A stretch of DNA of 58,921 bases. Origin: Pontibacter ramchanderi (GTDB lineage: Bacteria; Bacteroidota; Bacteroidia; Cytophagales; Hymenobacteraceae). Within the stretch, counting starts at the first letter, position 1. Every line of letters begins with the position of its first letter. The position numbers were made by a program, and so were the translations under genes. The notes beneath the pieces were generated by a model. The model had not been told where the DNA came from. It saw only the letters and a list, made by a program, of their open reading frames with translations, and searched no databases. This document shows, piece by piece, positions 26,319-34,387 of the stretch. Location: positions 1 to 58,921 of the forward strand of contig NZ_PJMU01000006.1 of assembly GCF_002846395.1 (NCBI RefSeq), given 5' to 3'.

Positions 26319-28751
26319 TTACTCGCACCCAAAAATGCCATCCCCGATCGGTGCACCTGGGGGTAGCTGAAGCGTTTTGGTTGGTTTCACTTCTTCAGGT
26401 TTATCCATACGAGCCAGTGCAAAATCAAGATGCGCTTTGTAGCCTGCATCGCGGGTACGTTTGGCCTGGCTGGTGGCATGCTGCCGGATGTCGGCAAGGG
26501 CACTGGTGGCCACAGCGCGCGCCTGATAGGAGGCGTTTTCGTCCTGAGCAAGGGCCATCAGGTGCGTGAGCACCAGCTGCTCGTTCTGCAATTGCACCTG
26601 CGCGGCAAGCCCATCCAGTCGTCTGCTTTTCCAGGTTTTATCAATCAGTTGGTTGGTGATATCCTGCAGACTTAGCGTGTTGTGGCGACTTCCGAATTCA
26701 ACTAAACGACTGGCGCGCTCGGGGTGCAGCAGAAAAGAAAGCGTGAAGTCGGCGGAGGATTGTGCAGCCGCCAGTGGGTCGAAGGTGAGACCCGTACGCT
26801 TCGGGAACAGCTCGCGGCTGTTACCCAGACCCGGGGCACGCGGAGGTATGAGGGCAATGATGTTTTCGGGCAAGGTAAGCACTTCCGGCGATATGGTCTG
26901 CAACATCGCATCGAGGGCCTTTTGCTGCTCCCGTTTGTCGAGAACCTCTGTTACCAATTGCTTGTCGCCGCGCAGGGCGTAGGTATAGCGCATGCCCCCG
27001 ATCAGCTTGGCAGCCGCCTCGGCCTGGTAGCGGTGGAAATTGTAGATCGGAACCAGCACATCCTCCAGTGTGCTCATCGGCGCATTGGGTTTTATGTTCT
27101 TCTCCGAGAAGTTCTGCAACGCTTTTTTGCGGACCTCCAGCACACGCAGCAGCTCATCGGTCGCGTTGGTGCCGTTGTCCCATAGGTGGGCCGTGGGGTG
27201 CGCGCCACCCGGAGCGCGTGCATCGGTGTCCGATATAAAAGTCAGGCCACGTGCACGGCCTTGCGCCAGCAGCTCGTCAAGCGCCTTCTTCTCATCAGTG
27301 CCTTTCGGGAAGTGCTGATAACCATAAGCCACGGCCAGTTTATCCCACTCGCCAATGCTGGTACCATAGGCTTTGCTGATGTCGATGTTGCCGGCCCTGT
27401 CCAGCTGTACCTGCGGGTGCGGGTAGTCCATTACCGAGGCATTGTTGTTGGCGTCGTAGTTGTGCATGATACCCAGCGTATGCCCCAGTTCGTGTGCCGA
27501 CAACTGCCTGATGCGGGCCAGTGCCATGTCCATCATGGCCTTGTTCTCCGGCTTGCCGTCTTCATAGGGTGCCAGCAGCCCTTCAGCGATCAGATAATCC
27601 TGGCGCACGCGCAACGAGCCCAGCGACACATGCCCTTTGATGATCTCGCCGGTCCGCGGGTCCATGACAGAAGCGCCGTAAGACCAGCCGCGTGTGCTGC
27701 GGTGCACCCACTGAATCATGTTATAGCGCACGTCCATTGGGTCCGCTGAATCAGGCAGCACCTCTACCCGGAAGGCGTTTTGATAACCGGCCGCTTCAAA
27801 GGCCTGGTTCCACCAGCGGGCGCCGTCCAGCAGGGCAGAGCGGATCGGCTCCGGGGCTCCGTTGTCAACATAGTACACGATCGGCTTTACGGCTTCCGAT
27901 ACCTTGGCCGAAGGGTTTTTCTTGTGCAGGCGATGGCGGGCGATGTAGCGTTTTTCAATGTTCTCGTTCACCGGAGTGGCGTAGTCGAAGTAGGATATGC
28001 CGAAATAACCGGCTCTTGGATCAGCCTCGCGCGGGGTATAGCCGCTATCGGGAAGCTCGATGAAAGAATGGTGCTGGCGCAGCGTAACGGCCTGTGTGTT
28101 GGGTGCTACACTGCGCACGATATTTCCCCCATTGTCGCTGGTGAAGGTAAGGGTAGACTCGAATTCGGTGTTTTTAGGGAAGTTTTTGGTGCGCGGCAAA
28201 TAGATCGCCGAGCGGCTGGCATCGAGTCGGTAAGTACCCTGGTTTGCCCGCCGGATGCTCCCGATGGCATCATGCGCATCCTGCAATAGAAAATCAGTCG
28301 CATCTACCAGCACGGTATTGCCGCTGGCCGCCTCTGCCTTAAAACCCCAGAGCACCGACTGCGCAAACGACTCTTCCACGGCGCGGGCTTCGTTCTGGTT
28401 GTCGGTAATGGCCCTGTAACGCAGGTTGGGCTGCACGAGCAGTATTTTGGGTCCCACTTTTTTGAAGGATACGATGCGCTGGCCGCCCAACTGCCCCCGG
28501 TCCAGACCGATGTCGTTGGAGCCAAGTCCGCCCGGGAGGGAACTCACATACAGGAAATCGTGGTCGAGCTTATCTACCTCCAGCCATACCTTGCCCGTTT
28601 GCTCATCCCAGTAAAAGGGGAAAAAGCCGTTGAATTTTTTCATACCGGCGGTCTTGGAGGCAATGCTGGGCAGCGCCTGTGCTGCGGCACCGCCCAGCGC
28701 TATAAGTGGCAGGAGCAAAAGAAGCAGTAGTTTTTTACAAGTCAAGGTCAT
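26319..28751 (-). CDS. Zinc-dependent metalloprotease, DUF5117/DUF4953 family (second copy)
   Basis: An 810-residue secreted protein with an N-terminal signal peptide (hydrophobic residues 8-24, then AAAQA). DUF5117-type domain, then the zinc site HELGHTLGIMH (about residue 415), HExxHxxGxxH. The downstream SVMDYPHPQ corresponds to a metzincin-like Met-turn. It is a paralogue of the 835-residue protein at 13034-15541: the motifs YIARHRL / YIVRWRL, WRPYLKQGVEDWNKAFEAAG / IRSALLDGARWWNQAFEAAG and PIVYYVD / PIVYYID are shared. Cell-envelope location and unknown substrate. It is transcribed alone. Confidence 0.88.
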   Translation of the reverse strand: MTLTCKKLLLLLLLPLIALGGAAAQALPSIASKTAGMKKFNGFFPFYWDEQTGKVWLEVDKLDHDFLYVSSLPGGLGSNDIGLDRGQLGGQRIVSFKKVGPKILLVQPNLRYRAITDNQNEARAVEESFAQSVLWGFKAEAASGNTVLVDATDFLLQDAHDAIGSIRRANQGTYRLDASRSAIYLPRTKNFPKNTEFESTLTFTSDNGGNIVRSVAPNTQAVTLRQHHSFIELPDSGYTPREADPRAGYFGISYFDYATPVNENIEKRYIARHRLHKKNPSAKVSEAVKPIVYYVDNGAPEPIRSALLDGARWWNQAFEAAGYQNAFRVEVLPDSADPMDVRYNMIQWVHRSTRGWSYGASVMDPRTGEIIKGHVSLGSLRVRQDYLIAEGLLAPYEDGKPENKAMMDMALARIRQLSAHELGHTLGIMHNYDANNNASVMDYPHPQVQLDRAGNIDISKAYGTSIGEWDKLAVAYGYQHFPKGTDEKKALDELLAQGRARGLTFISDTDARAPGGAHPTAHLWDNGTNATDELLRVLEVRKKALQNFSEKNIKPNAPMSTLEDVLVPIYNFHRYQAEAAAKLIGGMRYTYALRGDKQLVTEVLDKREQQKALDAMLQTISPEVLTLPENIIALIPPRAPGLGNSRELFPKRTGLTFDPLAAAQSSADFTLSFLLHPERASRLVEFGSRHNTLSLQDITNQLIDKTWKSRRLDGLAAQVQLQNEQLVLTHLMALAQDENASYQARAVATSALADIRQHATSQAKRTRDAGYKAHLDFALARMDKPEEVKPTKTLQLPPGAPIGDGIFGCE

Positions 28752-28941
28752 AGAATCAGGTATAGGGTGTATTGTTGTGAGCAGCTTAAGTTAAGCATTT
28801 CATCAATAGAATCCCCAAAATATAGTCATGGTCGCATAGATAGCCTGCCAGGTCGGAAACATAAAACTTTAAGTGCTCAGGTCAGTACATACTTTCTGAG
28901 TGCTCTCCGAGCAAAAACAGAACAAACAAAAAAATATCACT

Positions 28942-29466
28942 ATGAAAAAGATTCTGATGGCCATCTCAGCCTTCGCGCTTCTGTCAGCCTGCGGCAACGA
29001 ACAGAAGTCAGAGTATGAACGCTATTACGATAGTGACTACCAGCCCGACACAACCGCCGTAGCCTCTCGTCCGCAACCGCCGCGTCCGGCCACAACGCCA
29101 CCTGCTGGAGGCGCTACGCAAGGAGCCCAGACAACTCCGGCCGGCACACCGACCGGACCGGAAACCACCGCGACAGCTGAACAGCCAAAAGAGGCACTTG
29201 CCGGACAGTATGCGAAAGGCGAAAAACTGATTGCCGGATCGGACTGCCTGGCCTGCCACAAAGTAGACCAGAAAGTAGTGGGTCCTTCGTATGAAGAAGT
29301 GGCGCAGAAGTATGAGGCCAACGACAAGAACATCACCTATCTGGCTGGCAAGATCATCAAGGGTGGAGCCGGCGTGTGGGGACAGATCCCAATGCCTCCG
29401 CACCCGAACCTGAGCGAAGGTGATGCCAAGGAAATGTCCCGCTACATCCTCTCACTCCGCAAATAA
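28942..29466 (+). CDS. Lipoprotein class I cytochrome c
   Basis: About 174 residues from the ATG at 28942. The lipoprotein signal ends in LLSAC (Cys about 18). A long linker rich in P, T, A and G spans about 40-95. The heme domain has CLACH (about 107-111) and the axial Met is probably in IPMPPHPNLSE (about 151). The domain size (about 80 residues) and GPSYEEVAQKY fit a small mono-heme cytochrome c of the c551/c552 type, tethered to the membrane by lipid and a flexible arm, probably carrying electrons in the periplasm. The frame is open from 28900, but only 28942 gives a lipoprotein signal. Terminator at 29480-29521. Confidence 0.88.
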   Translation: MKKILMAISAFALLSACGNEQKSEYERYYDSDYQPDTTAVASRPQPPRPATTPPAGGATQGAQTTPAGTPTGPETTATAEQPKEALAGQYAKGEKLIAGSDCLACHKVDQKVVGPSYEEVAQKYEANDKNITYLAGKIIKGGAGVWGQIPMPPHPNLSEGDAKEMSRYILSLRK

Positions 29467-29479
29467 GTTGATTGAACGA

Positions 29480-29521
29480 AGCTGTCCCGGTACCTGTGCA
29501 GGTATAGGGACAGCTTTTTTT
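29480..29521 (+). terminator. Terminator of the cytochrome gene with a motif pair in the loop
   Basis: AGCTGTCCC / GGGACAGCT with a T-run. The loop contains TACCTG-TG-CAGGTA, so the CAGGTATA word of this genome forms an inverted pair inside the hairpin. Confidence 0.88.
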
Positions 29522-29550
29522 ATACCTATACCTAAGCAAACCGACACGCC

Positions 29551-30453
29551 ATGAGCAAAGCCAAAAATTACAGTGAACTGGAAGCAGAGTTGGTGCTCGA
29601 CGCGAAGGCGACGCTGGGCGAGGGATCGATCTGGCATCCGGCTGAGAGACGCCTTTACTGGGTGGATATAGAAGGCCGTGAACTGCACCTGTTCGACCCC
29701 ACTACCGACGAAGATACCACCTGGCCCGTTGGGGAGCGGGTGGGCACGGTGGTGCCTGTAGTGAATGGCGGAGCCCTGGTGGCCTTGCAGAATGGGGTAC
29801 ACTTCATCAACACCGAAACCGGCGAGCTATCATTTGTAAGCAATCCGCTTGAGCGGGATGATATCCGGTTCAACGACGGAAAATGTGACCCGGCCGGCAG
29901 GTTTTGGGTAGGCACCATAGCCCTCGACTCGCAGGAAGGTGCCGCAGCGCTCTACCGCATGGAGCACAACGGGCAGATGACACAGGTGCTCGACAACCTG
30001 AGCAATTCCAATGGCCTGGTCTGGACTGCTGACAAGCAGCGCATGTATTTCATAGACACCCCAACCCGTAAAGTACAGGCCTTTGCCTACGATCATGACA
30101 CGGGAACCATCCGGAAAGAGCGAGACGTAATTACTATGCCTGAGCAGGAGGGCAAGCCCGACGGAATGACCATTGACGAAACAGGACGGCTCTGGATCGC
30201 GCTCTACGGTGGCGGTGGCGTGGGCTGCTGGGACCCGGAAACCGGGGAGATGCTGCTGAAAGTTACGGTACCCGCTCCGCACACCACCTCCTGCGCCTTT
30301 GGCGGTGCGCGGCTTGACACCCTCTACATCACCACCGCCCGCGACGGCCTGGACAAAGACCAGCTGCAACAATACCCGCAAAGCGGAGGCATTTTTGCCA
30401 TAAAGCCCGGGGCAAAAGGCGTACCGGCAAACTTTTTCCTGAGTCGTTTGTAA
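29551..30453 (+). CDS. SMP-30/gluconolactonase family protein
   Basis: A 300-residue six-bladed beta-propeller lactonase. Metal and substrate residues are in GEGSIWHP (Glu near 23), NDGKCDPAGRFWVGT (about 109-123, Asn109), NSNGLVWT (about 151-158, Asn153) and PDGMTID (about 206-212, Asp207). It is cytoplasmic (no signal peptide). Likely acts on a sugar lactone such as gluconolactone or L-arabinonolactone; substrate not decided by sequence. Stands alone 85 bp after the cytochrome gene. A second propeller protein of different type is at 42217-43086. Confidence 0.88.
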   Translation: MSKAKNYSELEAELVLDAKATLGEGSIWHPAERRLYWVDIEGRELHLFDPTTDEDTTWPVGERVGTVVPVVNGGALVALQNGVHFINTETGELSFVSNPLERDDIRFNDGKCDPAGRFWVGTIALDSQEGAAALYRMEHNGQMTQVLDNLSNSNGLVWTADKQRMYFIDTPTRKVQAFAYDHDTGTIRKERDVITMPEQEGKPDGMTIDETGRLWIALYGGGGVGCWDPETGEMLLKVTVPAPHTTSCAFGGARLDTLYITTARDGLDKDQLQQYPQSGGIFAIKPGAKGVPANFFLSRL

Positions 30454-30533
30454 GGTATAGGATGTCTTGGGGAAGTATTGGCGATGACAGTCTGGCTTAA
30501 GGTTGTGCTGCTGCTGTGAAGATCGGCAATAGC

Positions 30534-30554
30534 TATACCTATTAGGTATACCTG
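30534..30554. repeat. Inverted pair of the CAGGTATA word
   Basis: TATACCT (30534-30540) and AGGTATA (30544-30550) face each other across three bases. The second copy also forms the perfect palindrome AGGTATACCT (30544-30553) and ends in CCTG. Located in the gap before the alcohol dehydrogenase. Confidence 0.8.
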
Positions 30555-30589
30555 TACAATGTCACGCTACGCCGACCGGCCTGCAGACC

Positions 30590-30624
30590 TTTTAACTTTT
30601 AACTTGTAACTTTTAACTAAAAAC
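30590..30624. repeat. Heptamer tract (TTTTAAC-like)x5
   Basis: Five 7-bp units: TTTTAAC, TTTTAAC, TTGTAAC, TTTTAAC, TAAAAAC, ending one base before the ATG of the alcohol dehydrogenase. It probably sets leader composition; slippage could change the spacing. Confidence 0.75.
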
Positions 30625-30625
30625 T

Positions 30626-31672
30626 ATGATTCAAGCAAAAGCATTTGCCGCATTCGACCCGACCAGTCCGCTCGGTCCCTTCAGCCTGGAGCGCCGCGAA
30701 GTAGGGGAGTATGACGTGCTCATTGATATTAAATACTGTGGCGTGTGCCACTCTGACCTGCACCAGGTGCGCGACGAGTGGGGCGGTGCCATGTACCCAT
30801 TGGTGCCCGGCCACGAAATTGTGGGTGTGGTGACGAAAGTGGGTGCAGGCGTTAAGAAATTCAAGGAAGGAGACTTAGCTGGTGTGGGCTGCTTTGTAGA
30901 TTCATGCCGCACCTGCGACAGCTGCAGGGAAGGCCTGGAGCAGTATTGTGAGGTGCAGAACGTGGGTACCTACAACAGCTACGAGCGCGACGGTAAAACC
31001 ATTACCTACGGCGGCTACTCCAACCAGATTGTGGTAGATGAGAACTATACCCTGAAGGTGCCTGAGAGCCTGGACCTGGCCCGCACGGCGCCTTTACTTT
31101 GCGCTGGCATCACCACCTATTCGCCTATCATGCAATGGCAGATCGGGGAGGGACACCGCGTCGGCATTGTGGGCCTCGGCGGACTGGGCCATATGGCCGT
31201 GAAGATCGCTGCTGCCAAAGGCGCTGATGTAACAGTACTGAGTACCTCGCCCAATAAAAAACAGGACGCACTGGACCTGGGAGCCCACAACTTTGCCGTA
31301 ACAAAAGACGAGGCCACACTCAGGCAGCTGCGCAATTCCTTCGACTTCATCATCGACACCGTTTCGGCCCCGCACGACTACAACCTATACCTGTCCATGC
31401 TGAAACGGGATGGCACCATGATCCTGCTGGGAGCGCCACCGGAGCCTTCTACCGTAGCCGGCTTCAGCCTGATTGCCCGCCGCAAACGACTGGTGGGTTC
31501 CATGATCGGAGGTATACCGGAAACCCAGGAAATGCTGGACTTCTGTGCCGAGCATAACATCGAAGCTGACATTGAGCTGATCAAAATGGAAGATATCAAC
31601 GAAGCCTACGAACGCATGCTGCGCAGCGATGTCAAGTACCGTTTTGTGATCGATATGGAAAGCTTGAAATAG
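30626..31672 (+). CDS. Zinc-dependent NAD(P) alcohol dehydrogenase (YahK/CAD-like)
   Basis: A 348-residue medium-chain dehydrogenase. Catalytic zinc: Cys in YCGVCHSDLH (Cys about 36), His-Glu in PLVPGHEIVG (about 57-66). Structural zinc: four cysteines in CFVDSCRTCDSCREGLEQYC. Cofactor motif GLGGLGHMAVKIAAA (about 179-193). The closest family is the cinnamyl/aryl alcohol dehydrogenase type (YahK, AdhA). It likely reduces aldehydes with NADPH, cytoplasmic. The heptamer tract directly upstream of the ATG is unusual; a terminator at 31685-31727 follows. Confidence 0.93.
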   Translation: MIQAKAFAAFDPTSPLGPFSLERREVGEYDVLIDIKYCGVCHSDLHQVRDEWGGAMYPLVPGHEIVGVVTKVGAGVKKFKEGDLAGVGCFVDSCRTCDSCREGLEQYCEVQNVGTYNSYERDGKTITYGGYSNQIVVDENYTLKVPESLDLARTAPLLCAGITTYSPIMQWQIGEGHRVGIVGLGGLGHMAVKIAAAKGADVTVLSTSPNKKQDALDLGAHNFAVTKDEATLRQLRNSFDFIIDTVSAPHDYNLYLSMLKRDGTMILLGAPPEPSTVAGFSLIARRKRLVGSMIGGIPETQEMLDFCAEHNIEADIELIKMEDINEAYERMLRSDVKYRFVIDMESLK

Positions 31673-31684
31673 ATGAACTAAACA

Positions 31685-31727
31685 AACTAAAAGGGCTCCT
31701 GCTGCATAAGTGGGAGCCCTTTTAGTT
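31685..31727. terminator. Bidirectional terminator between adh and the HD gene
   Basis: AACTAAAAGGGCTCC pairs with GGAGCCCTTTTAGTT across a 13-base loop. Its right end overlaps the stop codon (31726-31728) of the convergent HD gene. Confidence 0.88.
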
Positions 31728-32352
31728 AATTAAGCTTTGCCAGTTCACGTTTTAAATTCGCTCTCGCGTTACTTTCAAATTCCTCCTGAAAGGCAGCTGT
31801 TTTGTATATCTGCTTTTGTGTTAAGAAATGCTTCAACACCTTTCTTCTTCCTGGTTTGTAGATAAGGTCAGGGTACATGCTGTATTCTTTTCGCACTCCC
31901 TGGCTATACCTGTCATAGCGTGTTTCGTCTGCACCGAGTATAGCCAGGTCCAGATCGAGGAGCAGGTTAGTTAGCTTATCCTCACTTGCCTGATGTGTCT
32001 TGGTGGCGATTATCAAGTCTTTAACTTGTAGAATATCGGCTTCTGGTATACCTAGGCGATGGAGTCGGTCCTGTGCCAGTGCGGCGCTCTGCTCTTCGTT
32101 GTCAGAACGTGTGGCCTTGTACACGATGTCGTGGTAGAAGATGGAGAAGAGTAGTAAGTAAACTTGATCGTTTGCTACGTTATACCGATGCGCTAGCTCC
32201 AGCATGTAAGAGATGTGCGTTAGGTTGTGGTAGTGCCGGTCTTTGGCGGTGTAGGCTTTCACCAGTTCTACCCACAGCTGCCCGATCAAGGCCTCGTCGG
32301 CGCTATACCTGCGGCAAAGCGCCTCCCATTCTGATCTTATGAAGTCTTCCAT
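31726..32352 (-). CDS. HD-domain metal-dependent phosphohydrolase-like protein
   Basis: A 208-residue protein of the COG4339-type HD superfamily. Metal ligands: His in RHYHNLTHI (about 39-47), the HD pair in FYHDIVYKA (His73, Asp74), and Asp in LLDLDLAILG (about 133). Substrate unknown; distant relatives hydrolyse phosphodiesters. Cytoplasmic. The stop codon of the upstream TonB-fusion gene (32353) abuts this ATG, so the two genes and the sigma gene could be one operon: sigma, membrane fusion protein, HD protein. Confidence 0.82.
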   Translation of the reverse strand: MEDFIRSEWEALCRRYSADEALIGQLWVELVKAYTAKDRHYHNLTHISYMLELAHRYNVANDQVYLLLFSIFYHDIVYKATRSDNEEQSAALAQDRLHRLGIPEADILQVKDLIIATKTHQASEDKLTNLLLDLDLAILGADETRYDRYSQGVRKEYSMYPDLIYKPGRRKVLKHFLTQKQIYKTAAFQEEFESNARANLKRELAKLN

Positions 32353-33702
32353 TTATTCTGATTTTTCAGGTCTGAAGCGCACAACGATCCTGACTTGCTG
32401 CTCCACCTTGTGGCCATTTTGCATAGCTGGTTGCCATTTCGGACCCTGTGCTACCAGGCGCATGGCTTCGTCGTCACAAGGCTCGCAAAGGCTGCGGATA
32501 ACTTCCAGATTTTCAAGCGAACCGTCTGTCATAACAGTTGCCCGAATCACAACACGGCCTTTGGTCATGCCTGGTGTGTAGCGCAGGTTATCTGCTAAAT
32601 ACTGACGGTATGTCTTGAGATTGGGAGCAGGCTTGGCTGCCACGATAGGAGCGGAGGTAGTGTTGTACTGTCGTGTAACGACCACTTCGCTCAAAGACTT
32701 TGTGTCCAGGGCCAGATCTAGGGTGATCGGGTCCGCACCGGCATTCACCCCTTTTTCCTTGGTTTGGTAGCCAATATAACGGAAGACCAGCGTCGCCTTT
32801 TCATCCGGCAAAGTCAGCTCAAAATTACCCTGCGCATCGGTGGCTGCGCCCTGGCTGGTGCCTTTTACGACAACCGACACACCGGGCAGCGGTGTCCCGT
32901 CCTGGTCCACTACCTGACCCTGCACCTGATTGTGCCCAAGCGCTTTGTCGCGCTGCACGTGCACACCAGCTACACGCCCCTGCAGGGCTTTGGCCACGGA
33001 CGTACTTTCTGGCTGCAGGCTGAGGCGCTGTGGCGGAGTGGCAACGACAACTTCAGCCAGTTTGTTGGTTTGTGCTGTGACGGCTTTTTCAGGTATAGCT
33101 TCGGTCAGATCAGCCACCTCCATTTCAACTTCTACTTCTTCTATATCATCAGCAAACACAATAGCTTGTTCCCCTAAAGCAGGGCTTTTGCGGGCTCGTG
33201 GTGTGGGGATCTTTCGGGACTTAGAGATTGCCGCTACCTGGCCAGGTCGCACCGTGTCTGGCTTCGCCTCAGCTACAGTTTCAGGTAAAGCTGCTGGCTT
33301 TTCGCCCAGGTCCATTGCTTCCTGAATGGCCTGATCCTGCTGGGCGGCTATACCTTGCTGTTCGCGCACTTGCTCGTAATTGTAGTAGAAGACCGCCACC
33401 GAAGAGAGCAACACCAGCATGACGGCTGCGACTACTTTCCAATCTGTGAGGTATAGGTTCCTGCGCTGCTGACTTTTGGCCGCGATGTGGCGATTAATGT
33501 CCCGCAGGTCACGATCAGTTGTAGCGGCATCAGACACTTCGAGCCCCTCCAGTGCATCCGAGCACAGGTCGCAGTCCAGCAGGTGGCGCTCCAGTTGGTG
33601 ATGCAGGGCTTCGGGCAATGTGCCTCCATGGTACTGCTCCAGCAGTTCCTCGGAAGGGTGGTCGCCCCCGTCCCATAGGATATGTCGGCTATCTGACTGC
33701 AT
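32353..33702 (-). CDS. Membrane protein with zinc-finger anti-sigma head, CarboxypepD_reg module and TonB C-terminal domain
   Basis: A 449-residue single-pass protein. Residues 1-60: anti-sigma-factor-like zinc finger (HHQLERHLLDCDLCSDAL, His-x3-Cys-x2-Cys). Residues about 87-107: membrane helix. Periplasmic linker with Lys/Pro/Ala stretches. About 255-325: CarboxypepD_reg/STN-like beta domain with GVSVVVKGTSQGAATDAQG and FRYIGYQT. C-terminus about 365-449: TonB-type domain ending RIVVRFRP. It overlaps the ECF sigma gene by 14 bp. I infer an anti-sigma sensor that could contact outer-membrane partners through its TonB domain, regulating the adjacent sigma. The CarboxypepD_reg module is very similar to that of the divergent VWA protein. 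Confidence 0.85.
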   Translation of the reverse strand: MQSDSRHILWDGGDHPSEELLEQYHGGTLPEALHHQLERHLLDCDLCSDALEGLEVSDAATTDRDLRDINRHIAAKSQQRRNLYLTDWKVVAAVMLVLLSSVAVFYYNYEQVREQQGIAAQQDQAIQEAMDLGEKPAALPETVAEAKPDTVRPGQVAAISKSRKIPTPRARKSPALGEQAIVFADDIEEVEVEMEVADLTEAIPEKAVTAQTNKLAEVVVATPPQRLSLQPESTSVAKALQGRVAGVHVQRDKALGHNQVQGQVVDQDGTPLPGVSVVVKGTSQGAATDAQGNFELTLPDEKATLVFRYIGYQTKEKGVNAGADPITLDLALDTKSLSEVVVTRQYNTTSAPIVAAKPAPNLKTYRQYLADNLRYTPGMTKGRVVIRATVMTDGSLENLEVIRSLCEPCDDEAMRLVAQGPKWQPAMQNGHKVEQQVRIVVRFRPEKSE

Positions 33703-34288
33703 GGTTTTTCTCCATGATGATTTTCAGGTTTCGCTTTCCGTTTTGGATGTAGCTTTTCACTTGGTTCAGGTCGCAACCCGTCTGGGCGCTTATCTCTTTG
33801 TAACTCTTTTGCTGCAGGTAAAAGAGCTCGACACACTCCCGCTGCTGTAGTGGCAGCTCTTTCAGAGCCGCGTGCAAAGCCTGTTCTATTTTCTCGGATT
33901 CCTCTGCGTCGGTAGGATGCAGGGGCTCCGCACTTTCCATAAAAGGCGGGGCATTATCTGAGAGCGGTACCTTTGTTTTGTGTTTGTTGGCCCGCAGTTG
34001 CATCAGGCAGTAGTTGCGGGTGGTCACGTGCAGCCAGCTCTTGAAATTATTCACCTCATGCTGCAGCAGCGCTTTTGAAACATGCTCGAACAGCTGCATG
34101 GTGGCGTCTTTGCTTTCCTCGGCATCTTGCAGGTATTTCTGGCAGACCAGGTATACGAGTTTGGCGTGTCGCTGAAACAATTCCCCCACATGCTCCAGAT
34201 CGCCCGTCTCTTTGTACAAGCGCACCAGCTCCGCGTCGTCGGGTGGCGGCTTGGCGTTCGTGAAGAGCTTGATGAAGAATGGGAGCAT
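33689..34288 (-). CDS. ECF-type RNA polymerase sigma factor
   Basis: About 200 residues from the ATG at 34288 (the frame opens at 34375; the additional 29 residues are not sigma-like). Region 2 covers about 20-90 (ELFQRHAKLVYLVCQKYL, SKDATMQLFEHV). Region 4 covers about 130-190, with LPLQQRECVELFYLQQKSYKEIS as the helix-turn-helix entry. There is an extra 20-residue insertion between regions 2 and 4. It directs RNA polymerase to a small regulon, normally held by an anti-sigma factor. The overlapping downstream gene encodes a candidate anti-sigma. The divergent VWA gene 100 bp away shares modules with that anti-sigma, so it may be a target. Confidence 0.9.
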   Translation of the reverse strand: MLPFFIKLFTNAKPPPDDAELVRLYKETGDLEHVGELFQRHAKLVYLVCQKYLQDAEESKDATMQLFEHVSKALLQHEVNNFKSWLHVTTRNYCLMQLRANKHKTKVPLSDNAPPFMESAEPLHPTDAEESEKIEQALHAALKELPLQQRECVELFYLQQKSYKEISAQTGCDLNQVKSYIQNGKRNLKIIMEKNHAVR

Positions 34289-34387
34289 GTGCCGGGATTG
34301 ATTTTCTAAAGAAAAGAAAAATATTCTGAAAATTTTATGGAAAGCCTGTGGAGGTGGCATCATGTCGGAAACCAAAACATAATAGCC

